Numbered from the stretch's first letter, positions 51,694 to 59,932 are shown. The stretch: 64,000 nucleotides of DNA from JAHCHG01 sp041394845 (GCA_041394845.1 JAWKHL010000004.1:464076-528075), one strand, 5' to 3'. A program made the numbers and translations. Notes: generated from the sequence alone by a model not told the origin.

Positions 51694-52482
51694 ATGAGTT
51701 CAAAACTGTATTACAAAACTCAAGGATCAGGCCCGCCTCTGATCCTGATTCCGGGTTTCGCCTCCGGAGCCTGGATCTGGAACTGGCAAACCGGGCCGCT
51801 GGCCGAAAAAATGCGGGTCATAACCTTTGACCCGCGCGGCATCGGCCGGTCCGAAGTCGAAGATCAAAATGAGTTGACCCATTTGACGCTCGGATGTTTC
51901 GCTTCGGATGTTTTGGGGATAATGGATCGACTGGAGATCGAAAAAGCCAATGTTTTAGGCGCGAGTTTCGGCGGTTTCGTCGCCCAGCAGTTCGCCCTGT
52001 CATTTCCCGACAGACTAAACAAACTGATCCTCGCCTGCACCGGTTTCGGCGGGTCGCATCACGTCGCGCCCGCCCCCGAAATCCTTCTGGCTTTCGCTTC
52101 GACCGACGGAATGAACACTTCGGAACGGATCAGAAAATTCATGGCTCCGGCCTTTTCCGACGAATTCAACGCCCTCCACCCGGAAACGGTCGAAGAGGTC
52201 TGCCGTCTGCGCGAAGCGTCGATCGTCCCGGAAACCGTCTATCTGGCGCAAATGAAGGCCGCCACGACCTTCGATTTCGAGTATCTGGTCGGCGGGATCA
52301 AACACGAAACGCTGGTCCTGACCGGCGACCGCGACCGCGTCGTCCCGATGCAGAATTCGTTCAATCTGGCCGCCAAAATGCCGAGGGCGCAGATCAAACT
52401 GATCGAAGGCGGAAGCCACATGTTTTTCGTTGAACGGGCCGGAGAGTTTAATGAGATCGTTTCGGAATTCGTTAATTGTTGA
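51694..52482 (+). CDS. Cytoplasmic alpha/beta hydrolase
   Basis: 262 residues. HG-like oxyanion loop IPGFASGAW (about 19-27), nucleophile elbow GASFGG (about 91-96), acid in TGDRDRVVP (about 210) and His in GGSHMFF (about 240). No signal peptide. It may be a thioesterase or ester hydrolase of the cluster. Its terminal codons GTT AAT TGT TGA are PWE16 words. Confidence 0.88.
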   Translation: MSSKLYYKTQGSGPPLILIPGFASGAWIWNWQTGPLAEKMRVITFDPRGIGRSEVEDQNELTHLTLGCFASDVLGIMDRLEIEKANVLGASFGGFVAQQFALSFPDRLNKLILACTGFGGSHHVAPAPEILLAFASTDGMNTSERIRKFMAPAFSDEFNALHPETVEEVCRLREASIVPETVYLAQMKAATTFDFEYLVGGIKHETLVLTGDRDRVVPMQNSFNLAAKMPRAQIKLIEGGSHMFFVERAGEFNEIVSEFVNC

Positions 52483-52549
52483 TGGTCAATTGTTAATTGC
52501 TTTTCCGAAATGAAAATTAACCATTAACGATTAACCATCAACAATTAAC
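52471..52549. repeat. PWE16: GTTAATTGTTGATGG-word hairpin between hydrolase and KASIII-like genes
   Basis: Left arm 52471-52499, right arm 52514-52549; the 16 bases GTTAATTGTTGATGGT (52471-52486) pair exactly with 52534-52549. The start codon of the next gene follows eight bases later without Shine-Dalgarno sequence. Confidence 0.85.
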
Positions 52550-52557
52550 AAAAACTT

Positions 52558-53550
52558 ATGCGCAACGCGAAAATCATCGGAACCGGAATCGCGGTTCCCG
52601 AAAAAATTCTGACCAACGCCGATCTGAGCGAGATGCTCGGCGAGGACGTCAGCGAGTTCGTCGAAAGCGTCCTCGGCATCCGCCAGCGGCATGTTTTGGC
52701 CGAGGGTGAAAGCGCCGCCGATCTGGCCGTCGAGGCCGCCCGAAATGCCCTCAAAGATGCCGGGATCGGGGCGGAAGAACTGGATCTGATCATCGTCGCA
52801 ACGGACACGCCGGAATATCTTTCGCCCGGCACGTCGGTCGTCGTTCAGCACCGGATCGGGGCGAAAAATGCCGGGACCTTCGACACCAACGCCGCTTGTG
52901 CCGGTTTCGTAACGGCTCTGGATGGGGCCTGCAAATACATCATCGCCGACCCAAACTATAAAAACATTCTGGTGATCGGCGTTTACGCGATGACCAAGTT
53001 CCTCGACTGGACGGAGAAAAAAACGGCGACCATCTTCGCCGACGGGGCCGGTGCAATGGTTCTGCAAAGTTCGGGAGAGGAAAACACCGGCCTCCTCGCC
53101 TCGAAACTCGAAGCGATGGGCGAATATCACGATTTTCTGGGAATCTTCGCCGGCGGATCGAAAATGCCGGTAACCGGAGAAGTTCTCGACGAAGGCTGTT
53201 TCAACCGGGTTCGTTTCGCCAAACGGATGCCTCCCGAGATCAATTTCGAAGGCTGGCCGCGGATCGTCCGTGAGATATTAGAACGCGCTGGTTTAACATT
53301 GGATGATGTCGATCTTTTTCTCTGGACGCAGGTCAACCTCTCGACCATCAAAGAGGTGATGGCCGAACTCGGCCGGCCGATGGGAAAAACGCACACCATC
53401 ATGGAGAAATGGGGCTACACGGGTTCGGCCTGCATCCCGATGGTCCTGCACGACGCGCTTTCCGCAGGCAAATTAAAACGCGGCGACATAGCAGTTTTCT
53501 GCGCCTCCGGCGGCGGAGTCAACATGGCGGCGACGGTCTTTCGGTATTAG
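52558..53550 (+). CDS. KASIII/FabH-like thiolase-fold enzyme with altered catalytic residues
   Basis: 330 residues. The FabH fold is clear: NAACAGF with Cys114, a D-A-T-FADGAGAMVL region (about 160-175), and GGGVNMAATV at the end. In FabH the other two catalytic residues are His in PHQAN and Asn in GNTS; here these read WTQVN (Thr257) and GYTGS (Tyr287). The enzyme keeps the acyl-binding Cys but not the decarboxylation pair, so it may transfer acyl groups rather than condense malonyl units. It lies in a one-direction cluster with an acyl-CoA ligase and a MaoC protein. Confidence 0.82.
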   Translation: MRNAKIIGTGIAVPEKILTNADLSEMLGEDVSEFVESVLGIRQRHVLAEGESAADLAVEAARNALKDAGIGAEELDLIIVATDTPEYLSPGTSVVVQHRIGAKNAGTFDTNAACAGFVTALDGACKYIIADPNYKNILVIGVYAMTKFLDWTEKKTATIFADGAGAMVLQSSGEENTGLLASKLEAMGEYHDFLGIFAGGSKMPVTGEVLDEGCFNRVRFAKRMPPEINFEGWPRIVREILERAGLTLDDVDLFLWTQVNLSTIKEVMAELGRPMGKTHTIMEKWGYTGSACIPMVLHDALSAGKLKRGDIAVFCASGGGVNMAATVFRY

Positions 53551-53578
53551 TCGGGAGCATTCTGCCTGTTTTCTGAAC

Positions 53579-53780
53579 GCAAAGAGAAATTATCACCACC
53601 AAGACACGAAGAACACAAAGGTTTTTAAGTGGTTGTTTTTCTCTTTGAAAGGGTTCTTTTTAATTTCAGCTCTTTTATCGGAAAAGATCTAACTTGATCC
53701 GATGGATCGGAAAAAGGATAAAATCAAGATAAAAAAAACTTTGTGTTCATTGTGTCTTGGTGGTGAATTCTCCTTTTCGC
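53579..53780. repeat. PWE17: long hairpin with ACCACCAAGACAC arm
   Basis: Left arm 53579-53621 (ATTATCACCACCAAGACACG, AAGAACACAAAGG), right arm 53736-53780 (CTTTGTGTTCATTGTGTC, TTGGTGGTGAATTCTCC). The loop is about 114 bases and AT-rich. It fills most of the 293-base gap before the acyl-CoA ligase. A smaller inverted piece (GGCAGGCAGGATGCCTGC, 53816-53833) stands just before the ligase start. Confidence 0.8.
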
Positions 53781-53843
53781 GTAAGTTGAGTCTTTAAAAT
53801 TGCCGACGCAATTTTGGCAGGCAGGATGCCTGCGCTCCCGACT

Positions 53844-55610
53844 ATGAAATATCAAAACATCTACCAGTTATTCCGTGAACAAACCGCCAAACACCGCGGC
53901 GAGCCGGTTTTTTACCGCCGCAATCGATCAGTACCGTCCGCGGTAGCGGATGGGTCAGATCCGACCAGAGAAAACTGGCAGGCGATCAACTGGGAGGATT
54001 TTGAAGAACAGGTTCACGCGTTCGCCTGCGCTCTTTTGGCCGCGGGATTGACCAGAGGCGCTTCGGTCGCCATTCTCGCAGGAAACATTCCCGAATGGAC
54101 GATCGTCGATGTCGGGACGATCGCGGCGGGCGGCATCGGCGTCGGCGTCTATCCGACCAGTTCGCCCGCTCAATGCGAATTTATCATCAATCACTCGGAC
54201 GCCGAGTTCGTTTTCGTCGATTCGGAAGATCAGCTTTTTAAATTGTTTGATACCAATCTTCCAAAGGTGAAGGAAATAATTTGTCTGGAAAAAACGGACG
54301 AATTTTCCGTCGAAATGGTCGTTAAAGAAACCAAACTGTTTTCGAAAGTCAGTTCCGCCGAAGTAAAAGAAACTCCGGTTACTCAATTCGAAGATTTTTT
54401 GGCTTTCGGCCGGCAAAACCGCGATGAATTCTTTCCCGAAATCGAAGGGATCGGATCGAACGCCAAACCGGAAGAGATCGCCATTATGGTTTACACCTCG
54501 GGGACGACCGGATTGCCGAAAGGCGCGATGCTCTCGCACCAATATATTCTGAACTCGGTCGAATCGTTAAAACGCTCGGTTCCGATCTTCAGCGAAGACG
54601 TGACGCTTTCATATTTGCCGGGTTGCCACGTGGCGGAAAGGATCTCCGGCATCTACAACCGGCTCTACAACGGAACGAGCGCCTATTTCGTCGATGATCT
54701 GACGCGCCTTTACGAATATATGCTCGAAGTCAAACCGACCGTCTTCGCCTCCCTGCCGAGATTTTTCGAGAAGGTCCACGCTCAGGTCGTCTCCAGATGC
54801 GGCCCGGATGCGAGCGGGCAGGATCTGAAGGACGCTTTCGGCGGCCGCGTCCGATTACTGACTAGCGGCGGCGCGCCTCTGCCCGATGAGATCGCGCGGT
54901 TTTTCGCCGACCGCGATCTGCCCATTTTGCAGGCCTACGGTTTGACCGAGAACATCTGCGTCGCATTTAATACGGTCGAACATCTGAGATTCGGAACGGT
55001 CGGACGGCCGATGCCGATGTGCGAAGTGCGGATCGCCGAGGACGGCGAGATTCTGGTCAAAAGCGAGATGATGTTCTCGGGCTATTACAAGGAACCGGAA
55101 AAAACCTCAGAGATGTTCGATTCGCACGGATGGCTCAAAACCGGCGATCTCGGCCAACTGGACGAGGACGGTTTTTTGCGGATAACGGGACGCAAAAAAG
55201 AGATCATCGTTCTCTCTTCGGGCAAAAACGTCGCGCCCGCCCTGACGGAAAATCTGGTCAAGGAAAACCATCTGGTCAGCCAGTGCTTCCTCTACGGCGA
55301 CGGCAAAAACTATTGCGTCGCGTTGATCACGCTGAATCGGGCCGAGGTCGAGGCTTTTGCCAAAGCGCGGGAGATCGAATTTGACAATTTCGCCGATTTG
55401 ACAAAAAATGCTCGGATCTTATCTTCGATCGAAGAAACCGTCAAACGAGCCAACGCCCGGCTTTCTTCGCCCGAACAGATCAAAAAATTCATCATCCCGG
55501 AACGCGATTTTTCGCTCGAAATGGACGAGATCACGCCGACCATGAAATTGAAAAGAAACGTCGTCGGCGAGAATTTTCAAAAGGAAATCGAAAATTTATA
55601 TAAAACGTAG
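53844..55610 (+). CDS. Long-chain acyl-CoA synthetase (AMP-forming)
   Basis: 588 residues from the ATG at 53844; the ORF opens at a TTG at 53814 made of repeat sequence. AMP-binding motif YTSGTTGLPKGAML (about 218-231), a YGLTE motif (about 365), TGDLG and the catalytic Lys near KEIIVLSSGKN (about 450) are intact. It activates fatty acids with ATP and CoA. Residues 27-42 contain an inserted repeat (see 53926-53961). The TAG stop is part of PWE18. Confidence 0.92.
   Translation: MKYQNIYQLFREQTAKHRGEPVFYRRNRSVPSAVADGSDPTRENWQAINWEDFEEQVHAFACALLAAGLTRGASVAILAGNIPEWTIVDVGTIAAGGIGVGVYPTSSPAQCEFIINHSDAEFVFVDSEDQLFKLFDTNLPKVKEIICLEKTDEFSVEMVVKETKLFSKVSSAEVKETPVTQFEDFLAFGRQNRDEFFPEIEGIGSNAKPEEIAIMVYTSGTTGLPKGAMLSHQYILNSVESLKRSVPIFSEDVTLSYLPGCHVAERISGIYNRLYNGTSAYFVDDLTRLYEYMLEVKPTVFASLPRFFEKVHAQVVSRCGPDASGQDLKDAFGGRVRLLTSGGAPLPDEIARFFADRDLPILQAYGLTENICVAFNTVEHLRFGTVGRPMPMCEVRIAEDGEILVKSEMMFSGYYKEPEKTSEMFDSHGWLKTGDLGQLDEDGFLRITGRKKEIIVLSSGKNVAPALTENLVKENHLVSQCFLYGDGKNYCVALITLNRAEVEAFAKAREIEFDNFADLTKNARILSSIEETVKRANARLSSPEQIKKFIIPERDFSLEMDEITPTMKLKRNVVGENFQKEIENLYKT
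53926..53961. repeat. GCGGTAGCG-type repeat inserted in frame in the acyl-CoA synthetase gene
   Basis: GATCAGTACCGTCCGCGG continues with TAGCGGATGGGTCAGATC, bordered by GATC on both sides. It encodes SVPSAVADGSD at residues about 29-39, between FYRRN and the RENWQAINW segment that family members normally have directly joined. It belongs to the family of PWE1. Confidence 0.65.
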
Positions 55611-55770
55611 GGGCACGCCCTTGTGGCTGCCCGATCGGCCGAATGGCCGAAATCCGTATGACAATCAAATCAATTTGACGGAAATCATAATTTGCGTCAT
55701 CCGACGCATCGGGCAGCAGCACAAGACTTGCCCCTACGAGCATCGGGCAGGCACGAGACCTGCCCCTACG
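55606..55770. repeat. PWE18: GTAGGGGCA element with one left and two right arms
   Basis: Left arm 55606-55634 (CGTAGGGGCACGCCCTTGTG, GCTGCCCGAT); right arm 1 55708-55738 and right arm 2 55742-55770 (ATCGGGCAGGCACGAGACC, TGCCCCTACG). The ligase stop TAG is in the left arm; the GAGG of the next gene's ribosome site borders right arm 2. Confidence 0.8.
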
Positions 55771-55781
55771 AGGAAATTTTT

Positions 55782-56645
55782 ATGAAAATCAAAACCATCA
55801 TTCCAATTTTTTTAATTTGCCTTTTTTGCCTTCCGGCCCTCGGCCAAAACGCGCAACAGGATAAAAGCGTTAAGGTCTTCGGGGCCAAGATCCGTTATCT
55901 CGAAGCGGGCGATCCTTCGAAACCGACCGTCATTCTGCTGCACGGTCTCGGCGGGCAGGCCGAAAGCTGGTATGCCAATATTCCGGCTCTTTCGGCGGAG
56001 TTTCACGTGATCGCTCCGGATCAGATCGGTTTCGGCAACTCGGACAAGCCATTTTTGAAATACCGGATCGGGACGTTGGTCGATTTTCTCGACAAATTCA
56101 TGGCCGAACTGAAGATCGAAAAAGCATCTCTGGTCGGCAATTCGATGGGCGGATGGGTGGCCGGATTGATGGCCGTCAAATATCCGAACCGGGTCGAAAA
56201 ACTCATCCTGGCCGATGCGGCCGGAATCCTTCCCAAAGAAATCGATCTGCGCGAGATCTATCAGCTTAACAATTCGACCCGCGACGAGATCCGCGCCAAT
56301 ATGAAAAGGGTCTTTGCCAACCCGGCTTTTCAGACCAACGAGGCGATGGTCGATCAGTTCATGACCCAGCGGGTCTCGATCAACGACGGCTATACGATCA
56401 ACAGTCTGATCGAATCGATCCGGCGGCAGGAGGATTTTCTCGACGAACGCCTCGGCGAGATAAAAGCCCCGACTCTGATCATCTGGGGCCGCGAGGACGC
56501 GTTGATTCCTCTGGCCGACGGCGAAAAATTCAACAAGGGAATAAAGGGTTCGGAACTGGCCATCTTCGACAATTGCGGCCACGTCCCGCAAATCGAGAAA
56601 GCGGCGGATTTTAATAAGAAGGTTTTGGAGTTTTTGAACAAGTAA
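55782..56645 (+). CDS. Secreted alpha/beta hydrolase
   Basis: 287 residues from the ATG at 55782 with GAGGAA upstream. Signal peptide 1-20 (FLICLFCLPALGQ). Oxyanion loop LLHGLGG (about 48-54), nucleophile elbow GNSMGG (about 112), acid in WGREDALIP and His in NCGHVPQ. It resembles periplasmic lipases or esterases and C-C hydrolases. It is in the same direction as the ligase and MaoC genes. Confidence 0.87.
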   Translation: MKIKTIIPIFLICLFCLPALGQNAQQDKSVKVFGAKIRYLEAGDPSKPTVILLHGLGGQAESWYANIPALSAEFHVIAPDQIGFGNSDKPFLKYRIGTLVDFLDKFMAELKIEKASLVGNSMGGWVAGLMAVKYPNRVEKLILADAAGILPKEIDLREIYQLNNSTRDEIRANMKRVFANPAFQTNEAMVDQFMTQRVSINDGYTINSLIESIRRQEDFLDERLGEIKAPTLIIWGREDALIPLADGEKFNKGIKGSELAIFDNCGHVPQIEKAADFNKKVLEFLNK

Positions 56646-56801
56646 ATGGTGATGGGTGATTTGAATAAGTAAATGGTGATGGGTGATGGGTGATGGGTAT
56701 TTTGGAAATAAAATTATCTTGTATTGGTTTTCACTTTTCTAAAGAACGCATCACCCATCACGATAAAAAAATCCCATCACCCATCACTTATCACCCATCA
56801 C
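56644..56801. repeat. PWE19: GTGATGG-word hairpin with a tandem 28-base unit
   Basis: Left arm 56644-56699 contains two copies of AAGTAAATGGTGATGGGTGA 28 bases apart, then more GGGTGAT words; right arm 56749-56801 (CATCACCCATCACG, ATCCCATCACCCATCACTTA). The stop TAA of the hydrolase gene is at its left border, and the MaoC start follows 12 bases after the right border. Confidence 0.85.
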
Positions 56802-56813
56802 AATAAAAAAACT

Positions 56814-57212
56814 ATGAACATAAAAATCGGAGACCAATTCTCCACCAGCAAAAAGATCACGGATGAGGTTGTCAGGGCGTTTGCCGAACTTTCCGGTGAT
56901 TACAACCCGATCCATCTCGATGAGGAATTCGCCCGGAAAACGCGTTTCGGCCGGAGGATCGCCCACGGGATGATCTCCGGCGCTCTGATCTCGGCGGTCC
57001 TCGGCAATGAGTTCCGCGAGCGAAAGATAATTTATCTCTCGCAGACGATGCGGTTTACGGCGCCGGTTTTTATCGACGACACGGTGACGGCGACCTCGAC
57101 CGTCACCGACATCCGCGCCGACAAACCGATCATCACGCTCGAAACCGTTTGCACCAATCAGGACGGTCAAACGGTCGTAACCGGAGAAGGCAGGATCATG
57201 CTTTTGGAATAA
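56814..57212 (+). CDS. MaoC-like (R)-specific enoyl-CoA hydratase
   Basis: 132 residues from the ATG at 56814; the ORF extends to 56724 through repeat words. The hydratase-2 motif DYNPIHLDEEFARKTRFGRR (about 27-46) with Asp and His, then IAHGMISGALISAVLG, is complete. It hydrates trans-2-enoyl-CoA in beta-oxidation, PHA or reductive lipid cycles. No Shine-Dalgarno sequence is visible. It is followed by an MFS gene after 31 bases. Confidence 0.9.
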   Translation: MNIKIGDQFSTSKKITDEVVRAFAELSGDYNPIHLDEEFARKTRFGRRIAHGMISGALISAVLGNEFRERKIIYLSQTMRFTAPVFIDDTVTATSTVTDIRADKPIITLETVCTNQDGQTVVTGEGRIMLLE

Positions 57213-57243
57213 TATTCGGAATTCAAAAGCAGGCTCAAAATTG

Positions 57244-58488
57244 ATGAAAAACCAAACCGCAAAAACCTCCGGTTACGCGATCTACGCGCTCGCGCTGTTG
57301 ATGTTCGTCTACATCTTAAACTTTCTGGATAGGACGATCATCTACATCCTGTTTCCGCCGATCAAACGGGAGATGGCATTCTCCGACACCCAGCTGGCGC
57401 TTTTGGGGACGACCTCCTTCGTCATCTTTTACACGGTTCTGGGGATCCCCTTCGGACGTCTCGCCGATAAGGGTTCGCGGACCAAACTGATCGCGGTCGG
57501 CCTTGCCGTCTGGAGTCTGTTTTCCGGTCTGACCGGATTTGCTAGCGGGTTTTGGACGCTGTTCGCCTGCCGGGTGATGGTCGGCGTCGGCGAAGCCACT
57601 CTGGGACCGGCGGCCATCTCGCTTTTATCCGATTATTTTCCGCCCGCAAGACGCGCCACCGTGACCAGCATTTATTCGATGGGCATCGCCATCGGAGCCG
57701 GATTGGCGGCCCTTCTGGGCGGTTATCTGAGCCGGATCGGCTGGCGCGAGGCTTTTTTTATCGTCGGTTTTCCGGGAATCGTTTTTGCGACTCTGGTTTT
57801 CTTTTTGCGCGAGCCGGAACGCGAAACCGTTCCGCTTGAAGATGAAACCAATTATTCGAGCGCCGATTGGAGAAAACTTCTGACCAATTCTCATTTCGTT
57901 CTGATCTGCCTCGGTTATTCCCTGCTCGGTTTGGCGACCAACAGCCTCTCGATCTGGGGCGCGACGTTCTATTCGCGGGTGGTCGGTTTCGATCTGCCGA
58001 CGATCGGATTCTGGGGCGGGCTTCTGACCTTGGCGGCCGGAATTCCGGCGACGCTTTTCGGCGGGGTTCTGGCCGATAAATTCCGGCAAAAAAGTCGCGG
58101 CGGAAGAATGTATTACGGCGCTTTTTTGTCCGCCGTCAGCGTTCCTTTCTGGATTCTTCTGATCCTGACGACGTCGATCCCGCTGATCCTCATCGCCAAC
58201 GCCTTTCTGCTTTTCGCGGCTCTGGCCTGGCTCGGAGCGGTCGCCGCCGACGCCACCGAGATCGCCGGCGTCAATCTGCGCGGTTTGGCCGTCGCCATCT
58301 ACATTTTCTCGATCAACATCGCCGCCTATCTGATCGGCTCGAATCTGATCGGCTTCCTCAACGACCGCCTCGGCGCGACGGAAAATCCGGCGATGATGCG
58401 CTACGCCCTTTTGGTCTGTCCGGTCTCCTGCGCCTTGAGCGCGGCCTGTCTGGCGATCGGGGGAAAGCGGCTCGACCGGACGAATTGA
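57244..58488 (+). CDS. MFS transporter (Spinster-like group)
   Basis: 414 residues from the ATG at 57244. Twelve hydrophobic helices, motif A GRLADKGSRTKLI between helices 2 and 3, and the helix 1 start NFLDRTIIYILFPPIKREM with the N-x-x-D-R pattern found in Spinster-type and organic-anion carriers. Probable exporter of a product of the cluster or lipid-like compound. It ends 15 bases before the convergent lipoprotein gene. Confidence 0.88.
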   Translation: MKNQTAKTSGYAIYALALLMFVYILNFLDRTIIYILFPPIKREMAFSDTQLALLGTTSFVIFYTVLGIPFGRLADKGSRTKLIAVGLAVWSLFSGLTGFASGFWTLFACRVMVGVGEATLGPAAISLLSDYFPPARRATVTSIYSMGIAIGAGLAALLGGYLSRIGWREAFFIVGFPGIVFATLVFFLREPERETVPLEDETNYSSADWRKLLTNSHFVLICLGYSLLGLATNSLSIWGATFYSRVVGFDLPTIGFWGGLLTLAAGIPATLFGGVLADKFRQKSRGGRMYYGAFLSAVSVPFWILLILTTSIPLILIANAFLLFAALAWLGAVAADATEIAGVNLRGLAVAIYIFSINIAAYLIGSNLIGFLNDRLGATENPAMMRYALLVCPVSCALSAACLAIGGKRLDRTN

Positions 58489-58503
58489 AAAAACCGATAA
58501 ATC

Positions 58504-58926
58504 TCACTGACACTCGTCGTGCAAAGTGACCAGATATTTGACGCCGTTGAGCGCAATGACGTTTTCATCATTTCCCGGCGACAGGCTGTATTCGCTGACA
58601 TTTCCCTCCTGCGAGCGCAGGATCAGCGTCGAAGACCGAACCTCGAACCGGCCCATCTCGCCGTCCTGATCGACCATCGAAAGAGTGCTGCCGCCGCCCG
58701 GCGAAAAACCCGTAGACACGGTTCGCAACGCATATTCGCCGTTCGAACAAAACCAGATCTCGGTCTTGTCGCTGAAACTGCCCGAGTTTTTGACCGTCAT
58801 CAGTTTCCGCCCGCCGAGCGCCGCCTTCCATTCCGCATCCGATCGGCCGCCGCAACCGAGCGCGATCAACAAAAACAAACCGAAGGCGACAGCTGCCGTA
58901 AAATGCCTCGAAAGATATAAATTCAT
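58504..58926 (-). CDS. Small lipoprotein of unknown function
   Basis: 140 residues from the ATG at 58926, preceded by GAGGAAT; ATG at 58938 is an alternative. N-terminal hydrophobic region with lipobox LIALGC (Cys about 26), then a 110-residue beta-rich domain. The sequence after Cys is GGRSD, which suggests outer-membrane sorting. No recognised family. Confidence 0.7.
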   Translation of the reverse strand: MNLYLSRHFTAAVAFGLFLLIALGCGGRSDAEWKAALGGRKLMTVKNSGSFSDKTEIWFCSNGEYALRTVSTGFSPGGGSTLSMVDQDGEMGRFEVRSSTLILRSQEGNVSEYSLSPGNDENVIALNGVKYLVTLHDECQ

Positions 58927-59069
58927 AAAATTCCTCATAACCATTATAAAAATCCGGGCCGTTTTTTTTGCCCTCTGTTTATAACTGTCGCGGGAACCGG
59001 AAATGTGTCGGCGATTTTTTTTGCCCGGCGGTTCAAAGATCAAAAAAGATCCCTTTTGGAAAAGCGGGT

Positions 59070-59741
59070 TTATTTGATAAAACCGTATTTCGTCAACAGC
59101 AGGTCTTCGTCCTGAATCAGTCCGACGCCCGGCGCGTAGAACTTATACTCTTTTTCGCGAGGTTCGAGCGGCGTCGTCTCCTCCGTCTTGAGACAACCCG
59201 TAAAATTCCCCGCCGGAGTGTTTTTCGTCTCGCTGATGCTGATGATCTCGGCCCGATCCATCGCCACGCCCGGCGCGATCTCCTGATAATATCTGGCCCC
59301 GAGCAAAACCAGTCCCGGCATCGCCAGCCCCGCCCGGTTTTCTCCCCCGGCCGTCCAGGCGTCCTCGCCCTTGACGAGGCGGCCGTTTTTGTAAAGATCG
59401 ACCTCTTCGCCGAAATAATAAACGCTCGCGGTTTCGCGGCAAAAGGCGAAGAAATTTCTCGACACCTCGACCGGCCGGCCGTTTTTCGATTCGTTTTCCT
59501 CGACCACCCTGGTTTCGACATCGCCGATTTTGCGGGTTTCGCTCAGAACGGTGACGATCAAACGGTCGCCGCTTTTGTTCTCCAAGGTCAGTTGATAACC
59601 CGGTTCGAGAATGAAATAGCGGTTGCGACCGACGGTTTCAAAAGTGCAGTCATCGGGCAAAAGTTCTTCGGTAAACTGTTTTTTTTGCCCGACGGCGACC
59701 GCCGAAAAGAGCAGGATTGTCAAGATCAGATATTTAAGCAT
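59070..59741 (-). CDS. Secreted protein of unknown function
   Basis: 223 residues. Signal peptide 1-18 (ILTILLFSAVAVGQ). The mature part is beta-rich and ends in FYAPGVGLIQDEDLLLTKYG, a GVG...LTKYG pattern known to me from uncharacterised Acidobacteriota proteins. It has three Cys (about 32, 101, 186). Same strand as xdhC, separated by 190 bases. Confidence 0.7.
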   Translation of the reverse strand: MLKYLILTILLFSAVAVGQKKQFTEELLPDDCTFETVGRNRYFILEPGYQLTLENKSGDRLIVTVLSETRKIGDVETRVVEENESKNGRPVEVSRNFFAFCRETASVYYFGEEVDLYKNGRLVKGEDAWTAGGENRAGLAMPGLVLLGARYYQEIAPGVAMDRAEIISISETKNTPAGNFTGCLKTEETTPLEPREKEYKFYAPGVGLIQDEDLLLTKYGFIK

Positions 59742-59747
59742 AGTTTG

Positions 59748-59769
59748 TTAATGGTTGATCGTTAATTGT
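59748..59769. repeat. Single-armed GTTAATTG-word run
   Basis: GTTAATGGTTGATCGTTAAT at 59749 onward, of the family of PWE9 and PWE16, directly upstream of the secreted-protein gene. Confidence 0.55.
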
Positions 59770-59804
59770 ATTGACAAATCATTTTAGGTTGACATTTCGC
59801 GTCA

Positions 59805-59852
59805 GCCGTCGAAGACGGCGATCTATTTGTCGCCCACAGCTCGCGCTGTGGG
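59805..59852. terminator. Two adjacent hairpins after the xdhC gene
   Basis: GCCGTC-GAA-GACGGC (59805-59819) and CCCACAGC-TCGC-GCTGTGGG (59833-59852). Both are perfect. They lie 80-130 bases after the xdhC stop on the minus strand and may end the operon; there is no T run. Confidence 0.5.
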
Positions 59853-59932
59853 AATCAGGGATACGCGATCGGTTAAGTCCTCAAAGAGGGCGGCATAAAT
59901 TTCCGTCCGAAACTTTCTTTTTAAACTTTCAT

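Noticed and set aside
51694..55610. OleABC(D) hydrocarbon synthesis cluster
   Set aside because: OleD-type reductase is absent, hydrolases have Ser elbows instead of the OleB Asp, and the KASIII-like protein lacks the His/Asn pair that OleA keeps.
59805..59852. Riboswitch before a gene
   Set aside because: The two hairpins lie after xdhC and are not followed by a same-strand start in a suitable place; they are simple stems.
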